Shown here in pieces: positions 8,766-18,599 of a stretch of DNA of 64,000 nt. The notes below the pieces were generated by a model. That model saw nothing but the letters and a program-made list of their open reading frames with translations. It ran no database searches and was not told the DNA's origin. This DNA is from Streptomyces sp. MST-110588. GTDB lineage: Bacteria > Actinomycetota > Actinomycetes > Streptomycetales > Streptomycetaceae. The translations under genes were made by a program, and so were the position numbers. Every line of letters begins with the position of its first letter. Position 1 is the stretch's first letter. Location: assembly GCF_022695595.1 (NCBI RefSeq), contig NZ_CP074380.1, positions 186,001 to 250,000 on the forward strand, written 5' to 3'.

Positions 8766-9920
8766 TCACAGCCGCGGGTGAACCGGCCCCTGCGTGTCGC
8801 GCAGTGAGGCGACGGTCGCACCGCGCACTCCGCGGAGCGCGATGATCTCGGCGCAGATGGCGACGGCGGTTTCCTCGGGCGTACGGGCGCCGATGGCGAG
8901 CCCGATGGGGGACATCAGCCGTTGCAGTTCATCGGCCCCGGCGCCGGCCGCGCGCAGCCGGTCCCGGCGATCCTCGTGCGTACGGCGGCTGCCCATCGCG
9001 CCCAGGTAACCGACGTCGGTCCGCAGGGCGGAGAGCACCGCGGGGACGTCGAACTTGGCGTCGTGGGTCAGGACACAGACGGCGTCGCGCGGTCCCAGGC
9101 CGGTGCCGACGCGGTCGAGGTAGCGGTGCGGCCAGTCGACGACGATCTCGTCGGCCATCGGGAAGCGGCGGTGGGTGGCGAAGGTTGCACGGGCGTCGCA
9201 CACAGTGACCCGGTAGCCGAGCAGCTTGGCGGCGCGCGCCAGGGCCGCCGAGAAGTCGACGGCGCCAAGGATGATCATGCGTGGTGGCGGTGTGTAGGTG
9301 TCGATGAAGACGGTCGTCGTCACCGAGGGCGCGACCGACCCTGTAGTGGCACCGAGGGTATCGGTGGGGTTGGTGGCGTTGATGGCGTTGGTGGAGTCAG
9401 TGGTACCGGTGTATGTACGCAGCGCGTTGACGCCGTCCGCGATCGCCTCCCCGGCGTCCCGCAGCGCCGCACGGACACCGAAGTCCCCGGGGGCGGGCGG
9501 GCCGTCGGGCCGTACGAGCGCCTTGGCGCCCGTACCCGGTCCGTCGATCACCGTGACGAGCGCGAAGGGCCGCTCCGCGCGCACGGCGTCAGCCACCAGC
9601 AGATGCGTCGCATCCAGCTCCTCGATGAACAGCCGGACCGTGCCACCGCAGGTGAGGCCGACGGCGAAGGCGTCCTCGTCGCTGTAGCCGAAGGTCACCA
9701 GCCGGTGGCCGCCTCTCGCCAGGACGTCCAGCGCCTCGGCGACGACCGCGCCTTCCACGCAGCCGCCGGACACGGAGCCCGCCACCTCGCCGTCCTCGGT
9801 GACGGCCATGGCGGCGCCGGGCTGCCGCGGGCCGGATCCGGACACCTCCACGACACGGGCGACGGCCACCCGCCTGCCCTCGGCGCGCCAGCGGTCCAGG
9901 TCGTCCAGGATCTCTTTCAC
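8766..9920 (-). CDS. xdhC: XdhC/CoxI family molybdenum-enzyme maturation factor
   Basis: 384 aa. The N-terminal XdhC/CoxI part has VARVVEVSGSGPRQPGAAMAV and GSVSGGCVEGAVVAEAL. The C-terminal Rossmann-like part has PPRMIILGAVDFSAALARAA and DEIVVDWPHRYLDRVG, then LGAMGSRRTHEDR. Proteins of this family bind the molybdenum cofactor and help load (often sulfurated) cofactor into xanthine-dehydrogenase-type enzymes. A threonine/asparagine-rich insertion (about residues 165-205, with TDSTNAINATNPTDT) separates the two parts. The start overlaps the end of the molybdopterin subunit gene by four bases, making it the last gene of the operon. Confidence 0.9.
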   Translation of the reverse strand: MKEILDDLDRWRAEGRRVAVARVVEVSGSGPRQPGAAMAVTEDGEVAGSVSGGCVEGAVVAEALDVLARGGHRLVTFGYSDEDAFAVGLTCGGTVRLFIEELDATHLLVADAVRAERPFALVTVIDGPGTGAKALVRPDGPPAPGDFGVRAALRDAGEAIADGVNALRTYTGTTDSTNAINATNPTDTLGATTGSVAPSVTTTVFIDTYTPPPRMIILGAVDFSAALARAAKLLGYRVTVCDARATFATHRRFPMADEIVVDWPHRYLDRVGTGLGPRDAVCVLTHDAKFDVPAVLSALRTDVGYLGAMGSRRTHEDRRDRLRAAGAGADELQRLMSPIGLAIGARTPEETAVAICAEIIALRGVRGATVASLRDTQGPVHPRL

Positions 9921-12112
9921 AGCAGGTCCTCCGCGGTGATCGGCAGGCTGCGGATCCGGCGGCCCGTGGCGTGGTGGACGGCGTTGGCGATCGCGGCGGC
10001 GGTGCCGTTGGAGCCGATCTCGCCGATGCCCTTGGCGCCGATGGCGCTGGCGTGCCGGTCCTCGTCCTCGATGAAGGAGACGTCCAGGTCACCGATGTCG
10101 GCGTGGACGGGGACGACGTACCCGGCGAGGTTCTTGTGCAGGAAGCGGCCCCGCCCCGGCTCCATGACGGAACGTTCCCGCAGGGCCTGGCCGAGGCCCC
10201 AGATGATGCCGCCGGTCAACTGGCTGCGGGCGGCGAGGGGGTTGATGATCCGGCCCGCCGAGTAGACGCCGACACCGCGGGTCATACGGACCAGCCCCAG
10301 GTCGGCGTCGACCCGCACCTCGGCGAAGAACGCTCCGTAGACCAGGGCGGAGACCTCCGAGGCGGTGCCGTTGGGGTGGGCACTGGCCTCGGGCGCCCAG
10401 TTGCCCTCGGCCTCCAGCGTGTCGATGCCCGCCTGCCGCATTCCCTCGAAGCCGCCCGCGGCCGTCAGCTTCTCCCGCAGGGCGGTGGCCGCCACGTGGA
10501 CGGCGGAGCCGACACTCATGGTCGTCATGGAACCGAACACCCCGCCGTGCGCGGGCAGATCGCTGCTCCCGTGCCGGACCTCGATGTCCGCGGGGCCGAT
10601 GCCGAGTGCTTGGGAGGCGACCGCCTGCACCATCGCCGGAATACCCGTGCCGATCTCCTCCGTGCCGGTCTCCACGACGATCCGGCCTCCGGCACCGGCC
10701 CGTATCCTGGCCGCGGCGGGCCCCCGGAAGGAGTCCATCACCGCGGTGGCCACGCCCCAGCCGATCAGGTCGTCGCCCTCGCGCAGCGAACCGGCCGGCG
10801 GCCGTCCGTCCCAGCCGAAGCGGCGGGCCCCCTCGCGCAGACACTCCACCAGGCGCCGCGAGGAGAACGGGCGGCCCGTCATGGGGTGCACTGTCGGCTC
10901 GTTGCGTATCCGCAGCTCCACGGGGTCCATGCCCAGTTCGTACGAGAGCTCGTCCATCGCCGACTCCAGGGCGAACAGACCGACGCCCTCGTTGGGCGAG
11001 CGCATCGGGGTCGGCGCGGGCCGGTCGACCTGCTCCACCCTGGCCTTGAGGGCGATGGCAGGGCTGGCGTACAGGCTGCCGGAGCCGGCGGTCGCGGCCT
11101 CGATGTGGTAGTCGGCGGCCCGTGTCGTGGCGTTGGTGCTGCGGTGCTCCAGAGCGGTCAGCCGGCCGTCCCGGCGGGCCCCGATCCGTACGCGCTGCCG
11201 GGTGGCCGCCTGGTGCCCGCACAGCGTGAAGGTCTGCGCCCTGGTCAGTACGAGCCGGACCGGCCGCCCGGCGACCCGGGCGGCGGCGACGGCCAGCGGC
11301 ACGGGCTGCTGGAGGAACGCCTTGGACCCGAATCCGCCGCCCACATAGGGCGAGTGGACGGTGACGTTCTGGGGCGCGACGCCGAAGAGGGCCGCGACTG
11401 TGCCTTGGGTCAGCGCCACCGCCTGCGTCGACACGTGCAGGGTGAGGCGGTCTTCCTCCCACCACGCCAGTACGGCCGGCGGCTCGATGGCGTTGGCGTG
11501 CCGGTCGGAGGTGGTGTACGTGGCGTCGACCACCACGTCCGCGCGCGCCAGGCCCGCTTCGACGTCACCGACGCCCACATCGGGTTCCTCGCGCAGCAGC
11601 ATCGGCCCCCTGGCTTCGATCTCCGGGGCGGCTCCGAACATGACGGGCTCGACCACGTCCTCGTACGAGGCGTCGACCAGGGAGGCCGCGTACCGGGCCT
11701 GCTCCCAGGTGCGGGCCAGGACGACGGCGACCGGCTGTCCTTCGTAGTGGATGCGGTCGTCCTGCATGACCAGCACCGTGTGCCCCATAGGGGGCGAGGG
11801 CATGGGGTTCAGGCGCGGCATGTCCTGATGGCGGATGACGCGTACGACGCCGGGGGCGCGCTCGGCCGCCGCCGTGTCCAGGGCGGCCAGCCGGCCGGTG
11901 GGTACGGTGGCGGTGACCAGGGCCGCGACCAGCGCATCCGGATGCGGACGGTCGGCGGTGTAGAGGGCCGCTCCGGTCAGTTTGGCGGGACCGTCGGGCC
12001 TGCGGAGGCCCTGAGGGGCGGAACCGCCGGGCCTGTGCGGACCCTGAGGGGCTGGATCATCGGGCCTGCGCACCCCCTGAGGGGCGGGTCCGGTCTTTCC
12101 GTTCGTCTTCAC
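9917..12112 (-). CDS. Xanthine-dehydrogenase-family protein, molybdopterin-binding subunit
   Basis: 731 aa, the usual length of a stand-alone large subunit (YagR/PaoC-like). The N-terminal a/b-hammerhead region (GAALYTADRPHPDALVAALV) precedes the molybdopterin-binding region, with YVGGGFGSKAFLQQPVPLA and VRHGSSDLPAHGGVFGS. Near the C-terminus KGIGEIGSNGTAAAIANAV holds the glutamate expected to be the catalytic base. It would oxidise purines or aldehydes with water-derived oxygen, passing electrons to the FAD and 2Fe-2S partners. The N-terminal 30 residues are a proline/glycine-rich repeat (APQGxRRPDxP). Genes on both sides overlap it by four bases. The exact substrate is not deducible. Confidence 0.92.
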   Translation of the reverse strand: MKTNGKTGPAPQGVRRPDDPAPQGPHRPGGSAPQGLRRPDGPAKLTGAALYTADRPHPDALVAALVTATVPTGRLAALDTAAAERAPGVVRVIRHQDMPRLNPMPSPPMGHTVLVMQDDRIHYEGQPVAVVLARTWEQARYAASLVDASYEDVVEPVMFGAAPEIEARGPMLLREEPDVGVGDVEAGLARADVVVDATYTTSDRHANAIEPPAVLAWWEEDRLTLHVSTQAVALTQGTVAALFGVAPQNVTVHSPYVGGGFGSKAFLQQPVPLAVAAARVAGRPVRLVLTRAQTFTLCGHQAATRQRVRIGARRDGRLTALEHRSTNATTRAADYHIEAATAGSGSLYASPAIALKARVEQVDRPAPTPMRSPNEGVGLFALESAMDELSYELGMDPVELRIRNEPTVHPMTGRPFSSRRLVECLREGARRFGWDGRPPAGSLREGDDLIGWGVATAVMDSFRGPAAARIRAGAGGRIVVETGTEEIGTGIPAMVQAVASQALGIGPADIEVRHGSSDLPAHGGVFGSMTTMSVGSAVHVAATALREKLTAAGGFEGMRQAGIDTLEAEGNWAPEASAHPNGTASEVSALVYGAFFAEVRVDADLGLVRMTRGVGVYSAGRIINPLAARSQLTGGIIWGLGQALRERSVMEPGRGRFLHKNLAGYVVPVHADIGDLDVSFIEDEDRHASAIGAKGIGEIGSNGTAAAIANAVHHATGRRIRSLPITAEDLL

Positions 12113-13095
12113 GCGGCACCTCCCGCGACACGCAGCGCCCGTACCGCCGCGCGCTGCGCCAGCTCGATCTTGTACGCGTTGTCCGGCAGCGGCAAGGCGT
12201 CCTCGAAGGATGCCGCCACGGCCGACCGCAGTCCGTCCACGTCACTCAGTGCGACGCCCACCAGCGCGTCCTCGGCGGCCCACAGCCGCCACGGCCGGGG
12301 CGCGACACTGCCGAGCGCCAGCCGGGCCCGGTTGATCACCTCACCCTCCACCTCGACGCTGACGGCGACGGAGACCAGGGCGAATTCGTAGGAGGCCCGC
12401 TCCCGTACCTTCAGGTACCAGGAGGTGCCGTGGTCCGGCGGGACCTCGACGCCGGTGACCAGCTCGTCGGGCCGCAACCGGGTGTGCAGTTCGGGCCGGT
12501 CCTGCGGCAACCGGTGGAATTCGGTCACGGGAATGCGCCGCCGGCCCCTCCGGCCGCTCTCCGTCACGACCACCGCGTCCAGCGCCGCCAGTGCGACCGC
12601 CAGGTCGGACGGGTGGGTGGCCGCGCACGCCGGGCTCCAGCCGAACAGCGCGTGCGCACCGGTGTCGCCGCCCGCCAGCGCGGCACAGCCGGAGCCCGGC
12701 TCCCGCTTGTTGCACGGCAGGGCGGTATCGGCGCGGAAGTACGGGCAGCGGGTGCGCTGGAGCAGGTTGCCGCCGATGCTCGCCATGTTCCGCAGTTGCG
12801 CGGAGGCCGAGCGCAGCAGCGACTCGGTGATCGCCGGGTATCTCCGGGCGACTTCCGGATGGGCGTGTACATCGCTCATACGGGCCAGGGCGCCGAGCCT
12901 CAGTCCGTCGTCATCGACGTCGATGCCGTCCAGAGGGAGGCCGTTGATGTCCACCACCCGCTCGGGGCGTTCGATGCCTTCCTTGAGCCAGTTCAGCAGC
13001 TCGGTTCCGCCGGCGAGGAGCTGTGTCCCCGGTTCGGTACGGGCCGTCAGCGCCTGCTGAAGGGTGGTGGCCCTCTCGTACGTGAAGGTCTTCAT
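12109..13095 (-). CDS. Xanthine-dehydrogenase-family protein, FAD-binding subunit
   Basis: 328 aa from ATG 13095 (MKTFTYERATTLQQALTA), equal to the normal length of the family. The FAD_binding_5 signatures are LLAGGTELLNWLKEGIERP and SIGGNLLQRTRCPYFR. The sequence CPYFRADTALPCNKREPGSGCAAL contains the cysteines that hold the extra [4Fe-4S] cluster seen in the PaoB/YagS type of subunit. A C-terminal CO_deh_flav_C part follows (RARLALGSVAPRPWRLWAAE). This variant, with the small 2Fe-2S and large Mo subunits as separate polypeptides, matches aldehyde oxidoreductase PaoABC more than classical XDH. It overlaps its neighbours by four bases. Confidence 0.92.
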   Translation of the reverse strand: MKTFTYERATTLQQALTARTEPGTQLLAGGTELLNWLKEGIERPERVVDINGLPLDGIDVDDDGLRLGALARMSDVHAHPEVARRYPAITESLLRSASAQLRNMASIGGNLLQRTRCPYFRADTALPCNKREPGSGCAALAGGDTGAHALFGWSPACAATHPSDLAVALAALDAVVVTESGRRGRRRIPVTEFHRLPQDRPELHTRLRPDELVTGVEVPPDHGTSWYLKVRERASYEFALVSVAVSVEVEGEVINRARLALGSVAPRPWRLWAAEDALVGVALSDVDGLRSAVAASFEDALPLPDNAYKIELAQRAAVRALRVAGGAA

Positions 13096-13808
13096 CGGCT
13101 GGTGCTCCCCGTTCCGCCGTGTCCAGGGGCAACGGTTCCTGGGACAACAGTCCCGTAGGCAACAGACCCGTGGGCAACAGTCCCGTGGGCAACGGTTCCG
13201 GGCACCCCGGCCCCGGGCTGTGCCGCGGCCTCGGTGATCGCCTCGACGATCTGCGGATAGGCGGCGCAGCGGCAGATGTTGCCGCTCATCCATTCCTTGA
13301 TCTCCTCGGCCGTGTTGGCCCGCCCCTCGGCGATCAGCGCGACCGCCGACATCACCTGGCCCGGGGTGCAGAAGCCGCACTGGAAGGCGTCCTTGTCCAG
13401 GAACGCCAGTTGTACGGGATGCATCTGGCCCTGCGGCGCCAGGCCCTCGACCGTGGTGATCCTCTTGCCTTCTGCGGCCCGGGCCAGCGTCATACAGGAC
13501 AGCACCCGGCGGTCGTCGACCAGGACCGTGCAGGCTCCGCACTCGCCGCGGTCGCACCCCTTTTTGGTGCCGGTCAGACCCGCCCCGTCGCGCAGGACGT
13601 CCACGAGTGTGGCCCGGCCGTCCGCGGTGAGGTGGACCGGCCGGCCGTTGACGGTCAGGGACAGCGGCGTGTGATCGCCGCTCGCAGGCATAGCGCTGCC
13701 TGCACCGTCCGCGGTATCGGTACCCGTACCCCTGTCGGCGCTGCTACCAGGGTGGTCATCGGTGCCGACACCCGCGTCGGCACCGGTGTGGACATCAGTG
13801 GACACCAT
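13092..13808 (-). CDS. Xanthine-dehydrogenase-family protein, 2Fe-2S subunit
   Basis: 238 aa, first gene of the operon. The plant-ferredoxin-type cluster is in GCDRGECGACTVLVDDRRVLSC and the all-helical second cluster in CGFCTPGQVMSAVALI and SGNICRCAAYPQIVEAI. Both eight-cysteine sets are complete. The first 45 residues are Gly/Asp/Thr-rich, so the true start could be the internal Met at residue 40 (MPASGDHTPL), although the ATG at 13808 has no competing gene. The C-terminal 35 residues are a five-unit G(T/S)Vxx repeat produced by tandem DNA duplication. No twin-arginine motif is seen, so a cytoplasmic location is likely. Confidence 0.9.
   Translation of the reverse strand: MVSTDVHTGADAGVGTDDHPGSSADRGTGTDTADGAGSAMPASGDHTPLSLTVNGRPVHLTADGRATLVDVLRDGAGLTGTKKGCDRGECGACTVLVDDRRVLSCMTLARAAEGKRITTVEGLAPQGQMHPVQLAFLDKDAFQCGFCTPGQVMSAVALIAEGRANTAEEIKEWMSGNICRCAAYPQIVEAITEAAAQPGAGVPGTVAHGTVAHGSVAYGTVVPGTVAPGHGGTGSTSR
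13127..13200. repeat. Five-copy 14-16 nt tandem repeat inside the 2Fe-2S gene
   Basis: Units similar to GGGCAACAGTCCCGT follow each other across 74 bases. On the coding (minus) strand they give the pentapeptide repeat G(T/S)Vxx at the C-terminus of the 2Fe-2S subunit (GTVAHGTVAHGSVAYGTVVP). The repeat stays nearly in multiples of three and so preserves the frame. It looks like recent slippage, and copy number may vary between strains. Confidence 0.85.
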
Positions 13809-13834
13809 GCTCCTCGTGTTTCCGCGCTTCCTTG

Positions 13835-13882
13835 TTGCTTTATTGCTTTATTGCGCTGCTGCGCTGCTGCGCTGCTGCGCTG
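13835..13882. repeat. Six-copy 8-nt microsatellite in a divergent intergenic region
   Basis: Units run TTGCTTTA, TTGCTTTA, TTGCGCTG, CTGCGCTG, CTGCGCTG, CTGCGCTG in perfect 8-nt register. The array lies 27 bp upstream of the 2Fe-2S start (13808) in the 227-bp gap that also drives the AfsR-like gene (14036). The first two units are AT-rich, rare here. Copy-number change would alter promoter spacing. A second short imperfect repeat (about 13950-14010, CTGACGACCGGCTG-like) follows. Confidence 0.85.
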
Positions 13883-14035
13883 TTGCCTTGAGTTCCCGGT
13901 GCTTCCGTACGACTCGTGGCAGACCACTGTGCGCGGCGGCGCTCACGGCCCGCTGACGACCGGCTGCCGGCCGCTGACGACGGGCTGTCGATCGGCTGGT
14001 GATCGGCTGTCAGTGCTCCGGGTTACGGTTCTGAC

Positions 14036-17000
14036 ATGCGGTTCGGGGTGCTCGGCCCACTGACGGTGTGGGACGACGAGGGAAAGCCGGTGGCGGTGCC
14101 GGGGACGAAGGTCCGGGCACTGCTCGCCGCGCTGCTGGCGTACGGCGGCGGGCCGGTGTCGGCCGACCGGCTCATCGAGGACCTGTGGGGCGAGCGGCTG
14201 CCCGGCCGCCCGGCCGGCGCCCTGCAGACGAAGATCTCCCAGCTCCGCGGGGCCCTGGGGAGGGACCGGGTGAGCTACCGCGCGCCCGGCTACGTGCTCC
14301 GGCTCGACGACGGCGCGGTGGACGCCGGCCGCTTCCGTACGCTGCTGGAGCAGGCCCGTGCCGACGCCGACCCGGCAGCGCGCGCGGCCGTCTTCACCGA
14401 GGCGCTCGCCCTGTGGCGCGGGCCCGCCTACGCCGACTTCGCCGACGCGGCGTTCGTCCGTACGGCCGCGGCGGCGCTGGAGGAGCAGCGGCTGACCGCG
14501 CTGGAGGAACGCGCCGAGGCCCGGCTCGAACTGGGCGAACACGGCCCGCTGGCCGATGAGCTGTCCGCGTTGGTGGCCCGGCATCCGCTGCGTGAGCGGC
14601 TGCGGGCCGCCCAGATCCAGGCCCTGTACGGGGCGGGCCGGCAGAGCGAGGCGCTCGCCTCCTACCGGGAGCTGAGCACGAGGCTGGCCGAGGAGCTGGG
14701 TGTGGACCCCGGCCCCGCGCTCGCCGCGCTGCACCGGTCCGTCCTGACCCAGTCCCTGGAGCCGCCCGCCGCCCGGCCCGCTCCCCGCCTGCTCCTTCGC
14801 CCGCTTCCCCGGTCGGTGTACCCACCACCGCACCGTCAACCGCACCGCCTGTAGCCGTCACCGCTCCGCTCCCCACGCCACCTGCCGTACCGGCGAGCCC
14901 GTACACATCCCAGTCACCCCACCGACCCCACCCCCTCCATATGCGCCGTACCGACCTCCCCGTCCCGCTCACCGGCCTCATCGGCCGGGAGGTGGCCACG
15001 GCCGAGGCGCGCGCCGCGCTGACGGACAGCCGTCTGGTGACGCTCACCGGCCCCGGTGGCGTCGGCAAGACCCGGCTCGCCGTGCAGATCGCCCAAGAAC
15101 TCGTCGGCTCCTTCCCCGACGGCGTGTGGATGGTCGACCTCACCGGGCAGCGCGGTTCCCTCACCGATCTCATCGAAGTGGTCGCCGCCGAGCTGGGCAT
15201 CCGTGACGACGGCGTTCCGGCGTCCGGGGGCCGGCGCCTTCTGGGCCCGGCGCCCTCGCCGGTCATCTGGCCGCCGCCCTGTGTGACCGGCGGGCCCTGC
15301 TGCTCCTGGACAACTGCGAGCAGATCATCGGGCCGGTCGCCGCGCTGACCGCGCGTCTGCTGAGCGGCGCCCCCGCGCTGCGGGTGCTGGCCACCAGCCG
15401 TGAGCCGCTAGGGGTGGCGGGTGAGACGGTACGGGTCGTCCATCCGCTCCCGACCGCCGAGGCCGTACGGCTCTTCGCGGCCCGCGCCGCCGCCGCGTCA
15501 CCGGGCTTCGCCCTGGACGCCGCCAACTCGGCGGCGGTGGAGGTGATCTGCCGCCGGCTGGACGGTCTTCCGCTGGCCCTGGAACTGGCCGCCACCCGCG
15601 TGCGCGCCCTGGGCGTCCATGAGCTGGCCGAGCGGCTCGGCGACCGGTTCCGCGTCCTGACCGGCGGCCACCACGGCGCCCCGGCCCGCCAGCAGACCCT
15701 GCGCGCCGTGATCGACTGGAGCTGGGAACTGCTCACCGAGCCCGAGCGCATCGTGCTGCGCCGCCTGGCCGCTCATGTCGACGGCTGCACGCTCCAGGCG
15801 GCCGAGGCGGTGTGCGCGGGCGACGGGGTGGCCCGCGAGGACGTCCTCGGCCTGCTGGCCCGTCTGGTCGACCGCTCCCTGGTCGTCATGGCGGAGACCC
15901 CCACCGGCGTCCGCTACCGCCTCCTGGAGTCGGTGGCCGCCTATGCCACCGAGCGCCTGCACGATACGAAGGACCACGAAGCCGTACAGGGACGTCATCT
16001 CACCTACTACACCGAACTGGCCGAGCAGGCCCAGCCCCTGCTGCACGGCCCCGGCCAGCACCGCTGGCTGCGCCGCCTCGACGCGGAGAGCGCGAACCTG
16101 CGCGCGGCGCTGGAGAGCGCCGTACGCCGGGGCGCGGCACGGGCAGCACTGCGTTTGGTGCGGGCACTGCCCTGGTACTGGCTGCTGCGCGGCCGTATGG
16201 GCGAGGCCCGCCGTGCCCTGGAGACCGCGCTGACGGCCGAGGGCCCGGCCCCTGTGAGCCTGCGCGCCGAAGTACGCGGCCTGCGGGACGGTTTCGCCCT
16301 GCTGGCGGGCGGCCCGGAACCCCTCACCGCCCGCGCGGAACGGGCGTACGCGGAGGCCGGACGGACACCGGCGTCCCACATACCGCCCCCGGCTCCTTCG
16401 CGGCACGCCACCGCCCCGTACAAATTCACTGCGTACGAGGAGATATCGGACCCCGTCAGCCGGGCGAGGCTGCGGTGGTTCCACGCGTACGCCCTGGCCT
16501 ACATCGGCGAGGTGGCCACCAGTGAGGAGCTGACCGATCAGGCGCTGGCAGCGTTCCGTGAGCACGGCGACGACTGGGGGGTGGCCGCCGCCTTCGGCCA
16601 GCGCGCCCTGCACGACCTGTTCCGCGGCGACATGCCCGCGCTCGCCAGGGACAGCGAGTACAGCGTCCGGCTGTTCCGCGAACTGGGTGACGGGTGGGGT
16701 GAGTTGCAGACCAGCATCCCGCGCGCCGTACTGGCCGAGATCAACGGCGAGTACGCCGAGGTCGCCGAGATCCTGCGGGACGGCCTGCGCATCGCCGAGG
16801 AACTGGGCCTGTCCTCCGAGGTCTCCTTCCGCCTCTCGGGGCTGGGCCGTCTGGCCCTGCTGACCAAGGACTGGGACCGGGCCCGGGAACTGCACGAAAA
16901 GGCCCGTCGCCTCGCCGTGGAACAGGGCTTCGCCTTCGGTGAGATCTACGCCGAGATAGGACTGGCCATGGGCGCGCGCCGGGCAGGCGATCTGGACGCC

Positions 17001-17438
17001 GCCGAATCGTATCTGCACCGCGTACGGGAGTGGTACCTCCGCTCGTCGTCGGACCCCGCCAACCCCCTGATCCTGGCCGAGCTGGGCTTCGTCGCCGAGC
17101 TGCGCGGCGACCAGGCCGCCGCCCGTGACCTGCACCTCCAGGGGCTGGCCATCGCCCGCTTCAGCAGCGACCCGCGCGCCCTGGCGCTGGCTCTGGAAGG
17201 ACTGGCGGGCGCCTTCGTCCTCGCGAACCGCCCGGCAACGGCCGCCCGACTGCTGGGCGCCGCCGCGGCAGCCCGTGAGACGGCGGGCGCCCCCCTGCCG
17301 CACGCCGAGCGCGGCGACGTCGACCGGATCACCACCGCCGCGACAACCGCCCTGGGCGAGGCCGCCTTCCGCGCCGCTTTCACCGAAGGCACCGAAGAGC
17401 CCGTGGACGAACTGGTGACGTGTCTGACCACGACCTGA
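14036..17438 (+). CDS. AfsR/SARP-type transcriptional regulator with NB-ARC and TPR-like regions, two frameshifts
   Basis: Three frames join into one regulator of about 1130 aa. Frame 2 (14036) holds the OmpR-like winged helix ([38 protein letters not shown]) and the BTAD domain, ending in [17 protein letters not shown]. Near 14760 it shifts to frame 1, where a proline-rich linker leads to the P-loop [16 protein letters not shown]. Near 15240 it shifts to frame 3, which continues [20 protein letters not shown], the NB-ARC end ([30 protein letters not shown]) and a TPR-like tail. Both breaks lie in GC-rich runs. Such proteins are pathway or global activators of antibiotic production. The divergent xdh-type operon is a plausible target (inference). 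Confidence 0.85.
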
Positions 17439-18387
17439 GCAGAGCCGGAAGCCGACGCGCCGGCTTCCGCCCCGGTTCCGCCCCCGCCATTCCAAACCCC
17501 GCGGCCGGTGATGATCTCCAGCCGCTGAGAAACGTGCTGGGCAACGCGCGTGTCGTGGGATTGGGAGAGGCCACACACGGGACGCGGGAGTTCTTCCGGC
17601 TCAAGCACCGTCTGCTGGATTTCCTGGTCACGGAGATGGATTTCTCGGTGCCGGCCATGGAGGCGAGCGCATCAGCGGGACCGGCCGTCGACGCCTACGT
17701 GCGCCATGGCGTCGGGGACGCGGCAACGGTGCTCACCCGGGCTGGGATTGTGGACGTGGCGTACGTACGAAGTCCTCGCGGTGATTGAGTGGCTGCACGC
17801 GTACAACCCCGGCCGGGCCGAAGAAAGGAAAGTCCGCTTCGTGGGGATCGATCCGCAGCGTTGCGGCGCCTCGATCACCGTGCTCGACACCTTCTTGAAG
17901 GAGCGCGCACCGGGCCGGATCACCGGGCTCGACGGTGCGCTCGGCGTACTTGCCCACGCCCGTCCAGGTCAGCACCCCGATCCGCAGCGGCGTCCGGTGT
18001 GCGCCGCCGACGAGCTGGTCGCATTCCTCATGGCACGGCAACGCGTACTACGCGCTGGCGCTGCTGTTCGGGAAGGGCTCGTTCCGCGCCTTCCGGGTCT
18101 GGCCCGGGCCCTGGGCGGGGCCCAGGGCCCGTTCCCGGCATCCGGTTGAGAACAGCGTCGGCAGGGCCGACTCCATGACGGTGGAAGGACATCTCGCCAC
18201 TGCCGGACACAGCAACCTTCTTCTCGACCTCCGCTCCGCGACGCGCAGTTTCGGTGCTTATGTGCCCCGCTGGAGCTACCGCCTGCACCGGAGGCCGACA
18301 GTGCCGGCACGGGAGTACGACGGACTCGCCTACGTCGCCACCACAACCAGCTCGCGGCCCCTGCCGCCCGTCGGAGCCGCGTGGTGA
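17420..18387 (+). pseudogene. Erythromycin-esterase family gene, decayed
   Basis: Starts at GTG 17420 inside the end of the regulator gene (19-nt overlap). Frame 2 gives VVGLGEATHGTREFFRLKHR and FLVTEMDFSVPAMEASASAG, the classic EreA/EreB-family N-terminus. Near 17740 it moves to frame 3 (RTYEVLAVIEWLHAYNPGRA, KVRFVGIDPQRC). Near 18030 it moves to frame 1 (AYYALALLFGKGSFRAF, MTVEGHLATAGHSNLLLDLR, YDGLAYVATTTSSRPLPP). The total span would encode about 320 aa against roughly 400 in the family, and the central block with the second catalytic histidine region is missing. With two shifts and a deletion this is more likely a true relic than a sequencing error. Confidence 0.75.
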
Positions 18388-18599
18388 GGGCATCCGTCGC
18401 CGATGAGAACTGGTCGTCGCCGATGACGAACTGGTCCCCCGACGTGTTCTCGGCTGCTTCGCCCAGCCGGGCCACGATCTGCGCGTAGCGCTTCGGGCCG
18501 AGGTTACCGGCCTTCTCCGTGTCCGTGGCCGGGGCCGTCTGCGCTCCGGACCCGGCCGGAGGCGGGAGGATTGTCAGTGGTGGCTGCCACGATGGCCAC

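Noticed and set aside
9971..12391. 806-codon open frame on the plus strand
   Set aside because: Antisense to the molybdopterin subunit; no domain motifs; typical GC-rich shadow.
13127..13200. 15-nt repeat considered as regulatory iterons
   Set aside because: It lies inside the coding region of the 2Fe-2S subunit and keeps the frame, so it is a coding slippage repeat.
18388..18599. Possible gene remnant with duplicated GTCGCCGATGA
   Set aside because: A minus-strand frame gives KRYAQIVARLGEAAENTSGDQ, but no family could be recognised and no start is convincing.
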